Source: Maylandia zebra (lineage: Eukaryota > Chordata > Actinopteri > Cichliformes > Cichlidae). Taken from it: a stretch of DNA of 64,000 bases. The notes beneath the pieces are model-generated. The model saw only the letters and a list, made by a program, of their open reading frames with translations, had not been told where the DNA came from and did no database searches. Location of the stretch: the NCBI RefSeq assembly GCF_041146795.1, contig NC_135177.1:20163560-20227559 (forward strand), given 5' to 3'. Both the position numbers and the translations under genes were made by a program. Positions 1 to 10,227 of the stretch are shown here, piece after piece; the first letter of the stretch is position 1, and every line of letters starts with the position of its first letter.

Positions 1-58
1 GGGGAACATTTTGAGAAACGATAAATGACCTAATGGCTACAAAAACAACTCACTATGG

Positions 59-109
59 AAAAACAAACAAACAAACAAACAAACAAACAAACAAACAAAC
101 AAACAAACA
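59..109. repeat. (AAAC)n microsatellite
   Basis: About twelve uninterrupted copies of a 4-base AAAC unit are visible. It makes open frames on both strands (NKQT or CLFV repeats) that are artefacts of the repeat and not genes. Confidence 0.95.
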
Positions 110-1741
110 TTTCGTTTCCCAAATCATGTGACCATTTGCATCGTGCAGGCTTCCCCTTAGTTGTGTGTAGTAGAAGCGCTTTTGCATGTCTGGACATGCC
201 TTCCGCAGTAGTGGATGCTCACTTATGCCCGGTAAGTGGTGTGGATGCAGGACAGAATGCGGGTAATGATGCTTGGATAATTGTTTCTTCGACACCCACC
301 AGGTTCAAGGTAGGCCTAATATGATGCATCTCTTTACATTTAAAGCTCAACCTTGAAAGAGTTGCCCCAGAACTTAAATTGGTACTTGGACATGTTTGGC
401 TTTGGAGTGAAGGTCATACAGCGTTATTGCCCACAGCAAGTGGAACCCACTTGAGTTTTCACGGTTTTTTTTCCCTCGCTGAAAACTACTGAGTGCGTGA
501 GTAGGAGAGAGCGTAGACTCAGTGTATAGGAACATGTGTGTGTTTACAAATGAAAGGGTACGTTGTTTATTTTGTTAGAACGATGATATGCTGCTGCTAA
601 AATCACTATCTATTACTAGTGCAAGTACTCCAGGACTAGTACTGTCGCTACTGCACTACTACAGTGTAAACATTTGGTTTCATGCACTCACTCTCATTAT
701 GTGTGCACCATACTGAGAAATGTTGCTTAGACTGTGCAGCTAGGCTAGCAAAACAAACATATCGGGTTGGACCACAATAATCAGCATCCGATATTATTCA
801 GTGTCTGTGAAGATGTCAACAGGGACTCAATATTCTGATCTGTGGTGAAAGCTTTCCCGACATACTAATGCAAGGAAGCCTTTGATCGAGATACAAACAG
901 CCAGACACATTTGAAAGCTCTGTCTTTATGCGACTTCACGCTTGATGTGATCTCCTCTATACACTGCACATTTATTTCACCCCATGCAACTTAAGCTGGA
1001 TTTGTGAATTCTCGGAAGGCAGCGTGTCAGATCACTTGTCTGACATTAATTCTGACCTTCAGTTTACAGTGAGCCATTTTATGGCAGTGCAAACCTCTGT
1101 TTGTTGTTGATGCTTGTTTCACAGCGGTTTCGGTTCCCTTTCTGTGGGGATAGTGTTGGTCCTGAGGTTTACATTGGCTTGGCAGCGTCTTGGTAGTAAT
1201 ATCAGTCATTGTAGGAAGATGAGGCTGTACCCCTTTGGCAAGAAAGACACACTGCAAGTTTATTTTCTTTTTCTCTCAGGTTCAACAGCTGGAAAAACAC
1301 AGCTTCAGTTTGTACATTTGGCATGTGCTTCTGCATGCCTGTGGTCATTTGTATCTCTGTCTTCCAGCTCGCTGAAGCTTCTGGCAATATATTAGGGTTT
1401 AATGTCTACATGGAAAAGTATGCATTTATGGTTTCACCCATGCAACACAAAAATTACAACTTTATACATATATATATTCATAGGTCCCACATCCTTTTCC
1501 TGCAACACTGGGATTGCAAATATCTGTAACACTGGGATTACATTTGCAGTAGCATTCCAACAGTTCCCTATTCTCATCGGTTGTGATGCCTTCTTGTTCC
1601 ACTAGCTCACTTCTCATCAGAATGTCCTGGTTCCTTAACACGTGCAGCTGTGTTCAGTCATATTCTTCTTGATTGTACCGAGGTAGACTTGGGGGGCCTT
1701 GCCAGATGCCACAAGCCCTGGTTAGGATTTGAACTCCTGAC
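110..1741. other. intergenic sequence, nothing recognised
   Basis: AT-rich single-copy-looking DNA. Only short frames without recognisable protein similarity are present, and I see no splice-flanked exon, RNA gene or repeat family. It lies far upstream of atxn1, so distal regulatory elements are possible but cannot be seen from one sequence. Confidence 0.5.
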
Positions 1742-1878
1742 CTACAATCAAGTGACGCCCTATGAGGAAGCACTTGGTGACAGTGGGAAGAAAAAAACTC
1801 CCTTTTAACAGGAAGAAACCTCCAGCAGAATTGGGCTCAGAGAGGGGCAGCCATCTGCCACCATTGGTTCTGTATAAG
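1742..1878 (+). repeat. dispersed teleost repeat, left half (copy A), split by a LINE
   Basis: The stretch aligns by eye with the repeat at 27057-27510: 'aagcactt..gacagtgggaag', 'ctcccttttaacaggaag', then the 'aacctcc.gcagaa' and 'gccatctgc' blocks. It stops abruptly at TCTGTATAAG (1869-1878), where a retrotransposon 3' end begins. The matching right half resumes at 2581. The family is unnamed here. Other copies in the window are at 10318, 19905 and 27057. Confidence 0.8.
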
Positions 1879-2336
1879 TTCTATATAAGAAGGACTCATG
1901 CAGGCTGGAGAAACTGATCAGGAAGGCTAGCTCTGTGGTCGGCATGAAGCTGGACACTCTGGTGACACTGGCAGAGAAAAGGACACTAAAAAAACTGCTG
2001 GACATTATGAACAATGCTGGGCATCCTCTGCACACGGCCATTAACAACCAGAAGAGTCTGTTCAGTGACAGGTTGCTTCTCCCCAAGACAAGAACTAACA
2101 GACTTAAAAACTCCTTTGTCCCACACGCCATCAAACTGTTTAACTCCTCTCTGGAGGGGAGAGGGAGGGGAAACAGGAGGACAAAGGAGGGGGAAACAAC
2201 AAAGCTGTAGTGCCTCTTCACCTCACTGTGCAATACCTTGTGCAATACTTTTTGTAAATAGTCAATGGTGCAATAGACTCAATACTTGAAATGTGCAATT
2301 CCCTTCGTATATTTTATTTATATTTGTCTCTGTATT

Positions 2337-2402
<66 letters not shown>

Positions 2403-2492
2403 ATATTCTGTCTGTAACTGTAACTTCTGTCGGTGCTGTGCTTTTGGAAAACGAATTTCCCAGAGGAACCCACCCGAGGGATTAATAAAGTT

Positions 2493-2523
<31 letters not shown>

Positions 2524-2580
2524 TATCTTATCTTATCTTATCTTATCTTATCTTATCTTATCTTATCTTATCTTATCTTA
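1879..2580 (+). mobile_element. 5'-truncated non-LTR retrotransposon (LINE) 3' end
   Basis: The 3' end of a LINE in plus orientation. The frame reading through 1935-2210 gives the C-terminus of an ORF2-type polyprotein (RLEKLIRKASSVVG..., then a 'HPLH' block and 'FVPHAIKLFN'), a tail common in fish L2/CR1/Rex-type elements. After the stop at 2210 come a 3' UTR with a (TG)n tract at 2343-2397, an 'aatttcccagaggaaccc' block, 'attaataaag', and a (CTTAT)n tail at about 2494-2580. The 10-base target duplication TCTGTATAAG flanks it (1869-1878 and 2581-2590). No reverse transcriptase is present, so it is a dead copy. The exact clade is not determined. Confidence 0.85.
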
Positions 2581-2803
2581 TCTGTATAAGGGGAAGAAGA
2601 GAGGAGAGAAGATACACTGTGGAAGAGAGCCAGAGATGAGTAATAACTAATGATGAAAGAGTGGTGTGTAAAAACACAATGTGCGAAAAAACGTGAGTGA
2701 AGAAGAGACACTCAGTGTATCATAGGAAGCCCTTGCAGGCCAAGGCCTATTGCAGGCTAAGTAAGGGAGAATTCAGGGTCACCTGATCCAGCCCTAACTA
2801 TAA
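2581..2803 (+). repeat. dispersed teleost repeat, right half (copy A)
   Basis: This continues copy A after the LINE. 'gaagagagccagagatga.taataac', 'gagtga.gaag', 'catcataggaa.ccc', 'cctattgcag' and 'aagggagaattcagggtcacctg' match the corresponding part of the copy at 27290-27500. Left and right halves together make one older insertion that the LINE later split. Confidence 0.75.
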
Positions 2804-3399
2804 CATAATATATATATATATTTGTGATTTTGCCTGTGTAATACTGGGCTTATTGATGCAGTAGAAATGATTTGCTGTATTCTATAGCCTGTTTTTTCCC
2901 CCTCATTCAGCATCCTCTAAGAGCCTCCCCTGCTTGCCTCACCTACAGAGGCCCAGGAAGCTGGCTGGTCTGGTGCTGAGTGCCTCCTTGTCTTTCTGTT
3001 GTGAACTGCACAGGATATGCAGGAAGCCTTGAGGAGGGCCCCGGTGCCAACTGGCCCTCCCTGCCTGCACCAAGGGAAATATCTTTGGGGAGTCCTGGGG
3101 AGACCTATGGTGGGTGTACTCTGAGCCATTTTGCAGCTGAATAAAGGCTGAGAAAGTAAACTGTAGACCAGCTCATAGGGCAGATTAGGAGATTTGGCTC
3201 TACAAGAGGAAAAATGCATATGAAAATGAAAAAGTGCAAGGCGGAGCATTAACAAAGCTTTAGTGTACTGAGCACCACAATCCTCCCCTGGCTTGTGTGT
3301 GTCTGCATGTATGTTTGCAACATTAATATCCCACGGTTGTTCTCATCCATGCAGTATCTGCCTGTGCAAACCCTTTCTGAATCTCCAGCTCTCCCTCCC
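2804..3399. other. intergenic, nothing recognised
   Basis: A (TA)n run near 2811 is followed by unremarkable sequence. No exon or repeat family can be supported. Confidence 0.4.
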
Positions 3400-4080
3400 T
3401 CGCCCTCCGTCTGTTGCGCCCTCCCCCTCCCTGCTCTCGCTCTCTCTCTGTGTGAGCGTAGTCTGGGCGCTGAGCCAAGTAGAGTGTGTTTTTTTGAATG
3501 AATACCTGATGCGGCTGATGAGGCTGGCTGGGGGAGGAGCTGTGTCAGTGGAGTACTGCGAGAGAAAGAAAGAGGAGGGAGGGAGAGGGAGAGGGAGAGA
3601 GGCAGAAACACACACTGAGTGAGAGAGAGAGAAAGCGAGAGAGAGAGAGAAGCAACCAAGCAGAGAGGGAGCTGGCGGTCTGGTGGCCTTGCATAACACA
3701 CGTTAGAGCAGCCTTGCACGTAGGTCTTGGTGTGAGCTCTAGAAGTGGGGAACTTCCTTTACCGTCAGCTCGTTGCAGGGGCAGCATACCCTCCAAAAAC
3801 CGGAATTCAGAGGCAGAGACAGAGAGAGAGGGGGAACGAGAAGGAGGCAGAACAGGAGCAGCTTTACAGCACAGGCTCCAGGAGAGGAGAGCAGCACAAA
3901 GGAGAGAAACGGGAAGAGGAGTGCTACTAGGAAACACGTCTCTAACACAGACGCACACGCGCTGACAGGCAGGAAGAATCCTCGGACATGCTCTGCAAGC
4001 AGTGGCTGTGGTGAGACTGGTGAGCTATTCTTAGTACTTTAAACAGAGGAGAGGAGGAGGAGGGGGGGGGGGGGTCTCTC
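3400..4080 (+). promoter_or_regulatory. candidate promoter / first 5' UTR exon of atxn1 (GA-rich)
   Basis: A purine-rich, GC-elevated block contains long GAGA tracts (about 3560-3660 and 3815-3900). At 4010 the sequence AGTGGCTGTG is followed by GTGAGACTGG, a plausible splice donor that could end a non-coding first exon. A 12-base G run lies near 4069. Long open frames here on both strands come from the low-complexity composition. Assignment to atxn1 rests only on position and orientation, because ATXN1 genes have several 5' non-coding exons. No transcript evidence is available. Confidence 0.3.
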
Positions 4081-5639
4081 TTTTCTTCTTGATTTGTGGC
4101 ATAGTAGTATTTTCTGCCCTGCTACTACACTCATGCGCTCTCACTGTCATCCTTAAGCCCCCCAGAGGCTACAGCTACAGCCACAGCATCAGTCCCACTG
4201 ATCTGACCACAGTCACAACCAGCCGCTGGGACTGAACAGCAGTGACCACGCTCGTTTGCAGGGGTTCTCGCTGAGAAGGGGACGCATGTATGCATGAACC
4301 GTCTGCTGTGTGTCAAGCCGTGATGCAGAACTCTGGAGTCATTGTGAAGACAAACAGCCTGAACCCCAGTGCCTGTTCTTACTGTCTGCTTTAGTCTGCC
4401 ACACAGTTAAGTCCGCCTCTTAAAGGCACAGGCGGCACTGTTGTACAGAGAAGCGGACAGTAAAATGGCTCTTTTGAATATTAGAAAAAGCAGTACGCTG
4501 TATTGATTTTTTTCCCCTGTGCTTGAAGCAGCAGTAGGTGAAGTGAGGTCCTATTTGCGTGCAGCAAATCATAAAACCGAGGCACACATTGTCTTCCACA
4601 ATACCTCCCCTTTCTGTTTCATGCCAGAGCTCAGATTGATAATGATGTTTTTGTTTTCTATATATAGCCATTTGCTGTGCAGGGTATTCACTAACTGTCT
4701 GTGTCTGCTCTAGCAGGTGAGCCATGATGTATAGTCTTGACAACAGGTTCATCACCCCGGGGTCATTGCACTAGCTTTCTGTGTAAATATTTGCCTAGAT
4801 CTAAAAGATATTGTCATCAAATAATGTCAGTGCCTCTCTGCATAATCTGACTCCAGAGTAATGCTGCTGCTATGAAGCTGTGATCAATGCAAGGAGTAAA
4901 TAGTAGGTCTAGGAGAAGACTCGGAGCTCTGGCGGAGGAAGTTAAGAGGCGGGGGGACTGGAAGAGCTGGCAACTGCTGCATAAGAGAGGAGATGTAAGT
5001 CTGCTCGGGGGGGCCTCTCACCTGGAGACAGCACACAGAAGAGGCTGAATGAAATCACCTCATCCGGACACACACCGCTGCACAAACCTATTTCTGTGGT
5101 TTATGTAGCTTTTTGTGAGTGTGTGTGGGAGTATGAAAAAAAGGGAAAGGGTGGCTCCATCACTCAGTCTGAGCTGAAAAGCATCAGTGTGATGAGTGGA
5201 ACAGAGACAGTTCTGTCCACCCTCTCTCTCTCCCTCTGTTGTCATCCCTCCATGCATGTCTTAAAGGTGTCCGTCCCGGTCCGGGAGACTGACTCGGGGA
5301 TCCCGTGCTGCGTGGCTCGGTGTGACACTCATATCTTGAAAGCTCGCCTTTGTTCTCCATAGTATCGCGTAGGCCTTATGTTTGTTGGTGTCAGTGTTCT
5401 AATAATAGGCTGACGGTGGAAAATCTAGAGAGGTTTTGGCTGCTGAGCCGTATGCGCGTGTGTGTATGTGTAACTGTGTATAGCGAGTACTGTGTCCAGG
5501 AAAGGAGAGACAGCTTCCTGTTTTAGTCTGTTGACACTGATGCTGCGTTTTTGTGGCGTTTGAGAATCAAAGCGTGCTGGCTTTGTCTTCCAGTGCTGCT
5601 GTGATGATAGGAGGTCCTTGTGCTTCAGATGTGATGTCA
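4081..5639. other. atxn1 upstream region, possible further 5' UTR exon
   Basis: Mostly plain sequence. A GC-richer purine stretch (about 4890-4994) is followed by GTAAGTCTG at 4995, a strong donor match, so a non-coding exon may end there. Nothing coding is recognised. Confidence 0.25.
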
Positions 5640-6010
5640 TTACGGTGTTGACACGGTGTTGCTGAGGTGGGGTTGTTGCCGCCGAGCGATGCCGCACAGT
5701 GTCTCTCAGACTATAGCGGCGGCTGCGCCGCCGATGGGGGATCTCTCAGCGAGGCGGGGGCAATGGCGCTCTGATGCTGCAGGCGCTGCTCAATGTGGGT
5801 CAGGAGAAGCAGCGTTCTCTGTCTCCTTCTCATTCCCTATTATTCCTCCTTCTTCCCAATTCCTAATCTTCTTTTGTCTCTCCTCTCGCTCCCTCGCCTC
5901 CTTCCACATCCTGTCGTTTTGCTTTGCATTTCTCCTTCTCCTCCCCCTCATTCTCCTTCTTTCTTTTTCTGCTTCTGTTTCTATCTCTGCTGTTTCCCCC
6001 CCCCTTTGTT
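5640..6010 (+). promoter_or_regulatory. CpG cluster followed by a polypyrimidine tract upstream of atxn1
   Basis: 5665-5795 holds a dense CpG cluster (gccgccgagcg, gcggcggctgcgccgccg, gcgaggcgggg) that stands out from the CpG-poor surroundings, as expected of a vertebrate promoter or first exon. It is followed by about 190 bases of almost pure C/T on this strand (about 5815-6008). This could be an alternative atxn1 promoter. The call rests on composition only. Confidence 0.35.
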
Positions 6011-7550
6011 ACATCTGGTGGCTCTACTTGTCTGCAAGGCTAGATAAATTGCACAGGGGTTGTTGCTGCTTTTCGAGACAGTGACCTTGCCAAAGCTGGT
6101 GTCAGGGGTAGATGTGTTTGAGTAAAAAAGGGACCAAGATCGTCTTCTGTGCATTTTCCCCCCCTTTTTTTCTTCCTTCTGTTTTTATGTAACATGTCTG
6201 TGGTTGCCTGCTGTAGTAAACCTCGGCCGTAAGATGAAAATACACTTTAGCATTTTCCAATAGTGGAGCTTCTATGAAAGGAATGGAGGAAGAGAAAACG
6301 AATGGATGGATGGATGTGTGTGTCATATAGTCCATTTCAGTCATTCCTCTGGCTAATAAACAACTCAGAGTCTTGTGCATTGACCCAGAGATAAGCCTGA
6401 AGAAAAAAAAACTATCTCTCAGTAAAAGAAATAAAAGAAACACAGAATATGAGCCAAAATACTGCATGTTATTGTGGTTTGAATTTATGGAATTTGCATT
6501 TCCCTCTATGTGCATGTTTTACAGATATCATATCTGCGAGTACAGATGCCTGAATCTAAACTGAACCTTCCACTAGCTACTAACTAACCGACCCCCTACA
6601 CATCAAACTTTCCTCCCTATTCCTGTGAATAAACACATTGTTTCACTTCTCATTTAACTCAGCTTTCACTCTGCCTCTTGCTAAACCGGGCTGTTACCAA
6701 ACTCATTCATTGTTTGCTTTCCGTCCTGTATTACATTGAACTTTGATACCCTTTATAAATAAGGTATAGATGAAAAAAAAAAATCAAGGATCTTGCAGAA
6801 TGTAATACAATCAGTTTTCAAATTGTTGAAATCTTGTGTGCATATTGTTTTTGCTTCATTTTCTAAAGTACTCATGATGCCAAGGTCTTAGACTCTTAAA
6901 GTAAAGACAAAAACATATGGTCCTCTGGGGCTGTTTCTCTGTGTGCTGCTATCCCTTCACTCTGCCCTGCTTTCTTACACTAGACCCTGGAGCAAGATAA
7001 CAGCCAATAGCAGTGCACATGAGACTGCACACAGACACGAAAACACGGCAGTTCTGAAAACTCCTGCCTGGTGAAAACATGAGAAACCCTTTCCACATTA
7101 TGCAAATGGTGACACACAGCATTGCACTGTATTTTCCTGTGTATTGCTCGTGGAAAGGCAGGCTGAGGGTTGAACTATGACTGACGAGTCTTTGTAGATC
7201 CTTGCAGATAGTATTTGGAGTCTACTCACAGAGCGTCATGTAGCCTACACAGACTGCACTACGTGTTGTGTTCAAGCACATAGACCGACACGAATTCCCT
7301 GCAATGCTTACACCAGCTACCACCTAGTGGCAAAACATGGAGCAGCAGCTTCACAAACATGGAAGCAAGGGGGTAGTGGTTTTGTTTTTCTTGTTTCCAC
7401 CTCTGCAGAGCATTTTGAAAATATGTTTAATAATCGCTGCCTGAGCAGACTGGGATATTTCTACAGTGCCATTAGACGAATGAGATTTAATTCTAATTTC
7501 AGTTTATTTGTTTAGCACAAATGCTGACGTTAGCTTCTCTCTGCCTTCAG
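6011..7550. other. intronic or upstream sequence before the atxn1 coding exon
   Basis: No recognisable coding or repeat content. It ends in a good polypyrimidine tract and AG (7535-7550), taken as the acceptor of the exon that carries the atxn1 start codon. Confidence 0.4.
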
Positions 7551-7812
7551 ATTCCCATTGACATTGTGGAAGAGGCGGCTCGATCAGAGATGATTCCTCA
7601 TGAAGTCTTTGGGGCTCATTTTGTGAGCAGGAATGGCTCCGTCTTCTCCGGTGTGAGACCCTGAACAGTGAAAACAAACAACAGAGGCAGAGTCACCAAG
7701 CCCAGAGAGGCTGGCCCTGCATATAACCACTGAGGGGAGGTGAGATAGAGAGAAAGTAGCCTCAGAGGGACCTAGAAGCAGTGCCAGGGAATATTAAAAC
7801 TGCAGCGGCACA
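7551..7812 (+). other. atxn1: atxn1 5' UTR portion of the first coding exon
   Basis: The exon starts after 'ctctctgccttcag' at 7550 and runs without interruption into the start codon at 7813. Its first 114 bases are open in frame 1 from the splice site to a TGA at 7662-7664 and contain an ATG at 7590, so the leader has at least one short upstream reading frame. ATXN1 leaders in mammals are long and contain upstream AUGs. The exon boundary is inferred from the splice signal only. Confidence 0.55.
7590..7664 (+). other. upstream ORF (24 codons) in the atxn1 leader
   Basis: ATG at 7590 to TGA at 7662-7664, beginning MIPHEVFGAH. It ends 148 bases before the main start, so reinitiation is possible. 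The same frame is open back to the exon edge at 7551. Whether it is translated or conserved is unknown. Confidence 0.35.
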
Positions 7813-10146
7813 ATGAAATCTAACCAAGAGCGAAGCAATGGATGCCTTCCTCCTAAGAAGCGTGAGATCCTGGCTATGGAGCAGAGGCCAGTGGTAGTAG
7901 CAACAGCAACACCACCTGCTGCAGTTGCGTCTGATAGTCCCCACACAGAAAACCTAGCATGGCTGGCCAGTGTAGCCAGTGAACGCTGCAAATCCAGGGA
8001 AGTAGATAGCCCTAGATGTCCCATCTCCTCTGCTTCCTCCTCTTCTCCCTCTACTTCTATTCCTTCTTCAGCCACACCTATATCTGCCCTACCCTTGGCC
8101 TCTCTGCCTGCAGTTTACCCCGCAGCCCTACCCCAGCAAGCTGGAACAATCCAGTTTGCTCAACTGGGACCCAATGTTCAGTTCATCAGCTCTGGGCCCT
8201 ATGCAGGATACATATCCTCTCATATTATTTCAACAAATGCTAATACTGTGCAAAACAGCTCGACCATAGTCGGACAGCGTCCCCAGCTGGATGGTTACAC
8301 CACTGCCCTTATCTCGCCCAACACCAAAGGGGAGCAGCAGTTTCAAATAGGCCTCTCCCCCACTGAACTGGCCCCCGTGTCACTCCCAAGCTCTCCTCAA
8401 GTCACCAGCCAGTACATCCATCTGGACAGCAGAGCACCTCTGACTGTCAGCGGAAATGCCGTCGCCTCACCTACGGCCCAACTTCAGCTCCACCCTCACA
8501 CAGCCGTCCTCCCCCAGACGCTTACGCTTGCTCCTTCCCAGCTCGTGGTCCAGTATGCAGATGGTTCTGCTGGAAAGAAACCAGAAGGGCACGCTAAGGC
8601 TGTGCTGAATGGGGAAGTGGAAGCAGCCAAACAGGCAAAAGCCACTAGTCAGCCAGCAAACCATCAGCAGGTGCAGAGTTATGAGGCCAGACATATCCTC
8701 CTACCTGCTGACTATGGCCAAAACCCTGCAGGACTCCAGACCTCTTTGGTGCTTGTGGCCCAGCCCAACCATGGAGTTGAGCACGAAACTGGCTCAAATA
8801 AGATCTCTTTAGTCCAGACTGAGAAAGGAGGGATTTGCTTGGGAAAGCCAGTGTCCAGACCTTCGTCTTTTGCCTCCTTTTCTTCGTCAGAAGTGGTGAA
8901 GTCTGTTGCTCCACATACTGTCATCCAGACCACTCTACCCCCTGACGAGATGCCAGCCAGTCTCTACTCTTCCACACAGGCACCGATCATTGGCTATATC
9001 ACAAGTGCAAACCAGCATACTGTCAGCTACCACGCAGCACTGCCTCCGCACCTGGTCATCCCGAGTGGTCAGTCCCTTCTCATTCCAGTCAGCAGTTCCA
9101 ATAACTGCACAGAAATGGAGGTTAGTCGTACTGTAAGTGCCCTCACCTCCACTACTACCCCTCAGATATCCACCGCCATGCCTCATGCCTATCTGGCCAC
9201 AGCCCTGTCCAAGTGTGAGGCACTAGGGCCAGATGGAAATCAACCACCCAACGCAGTTGCTCAGGCTCCAGCATTGTCAGTACTGCCTTCAAACCCGATT
9301 CCTGCAGTGGTGGCTACTCCCTCCCCGACTCCCACTCCGGTTCCCGCTTCTGTCCCTGCTGCCATCCAGGCCTCCCCCTCGGTTTCCGCTTCCGCCTCTC
9401 CTGTGGCGCTTCCTCCTTTCTTCATGCGGGGCTCCATCATCCAGCTGGCCGATGGAGAGCTGAAGCGTGTGGAGGACCTCAAGACAGAGGACTTCATCCA
9501 AAGCGCTGAGATTAGCAGCGAGCTCAAGATTGACTCCAGCACCGTGGAGCGTATTGACAATGGTCAAAGTCCTAATGCTGTGGTTATACAGTTTTCTGTA
9601 GGAGAGCTCAAAGCCCAGGTAAATGATGTCACATTCATTTTATTGTTTATTTTTTAAGAGTCTTTGCAATCTCTAGTCTTTGGCACCCCCTGGTGAAAAT
9701 CTCAAAAGATACATTGGCAGCAAAAATCTGTATTGCTTCCAAACAATGAAATCATGAAATCGTTGACAGCATTTCTGTAACAATCCACTTTTGCTTAAAG
9801 CAGCAAAGTACTTTAAGCTGCAGTGTTTCAAAATTCATCCATAATTTAGAAATGAATTAAATTTAAATTAAAAACACTCTTCATGCTGCGCATCTTTATT
9901 TTCCAAACCTCTAACTCGCTGTTTTAGAACAGATGCTAAAAATAGATTTTACACAACACAGCACTATATTTGAAAGGCTAAAAGTCATTACTTTTATAGA
10001 TGGGTGAATCTGGGCATGTTACAGTTGTTTTAAAAGCCATATGGACTTCAGCCTGACTGACTCTAGAGTATTAAGGTCAACAAACGACACCACAGCTAAA
10101 ATAAATAAATAAAATCTAACATATATATTCCACTTGAGCATGGATT

Positions 10147-10227
<81 letters not shown>

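Noticed and set aside
1720..1760. tRNA-like 'ggatttgaactcctgacc' stretch
   Set aside because: It has B-box resemblance only. No cloverleaf or A box can be built around it.
2291..2485. Open frame with a poly-Cys-Val run
   Set aside because: It is the translation of a (TG)n tract in the LINE 3' UTR. Similar frames at 10019-10261, 23975-24211, 28538-28903, 55748-56021 and 57190-57583 are also microsatellite artefacts.
3249..3965. Several overlapping open frames of 60-156 codons on both strands
   Set aside because: They come from GA/CT low-complexity sequence that lacks stops in most frames. No domain is recognisable and the frames contradict each other.
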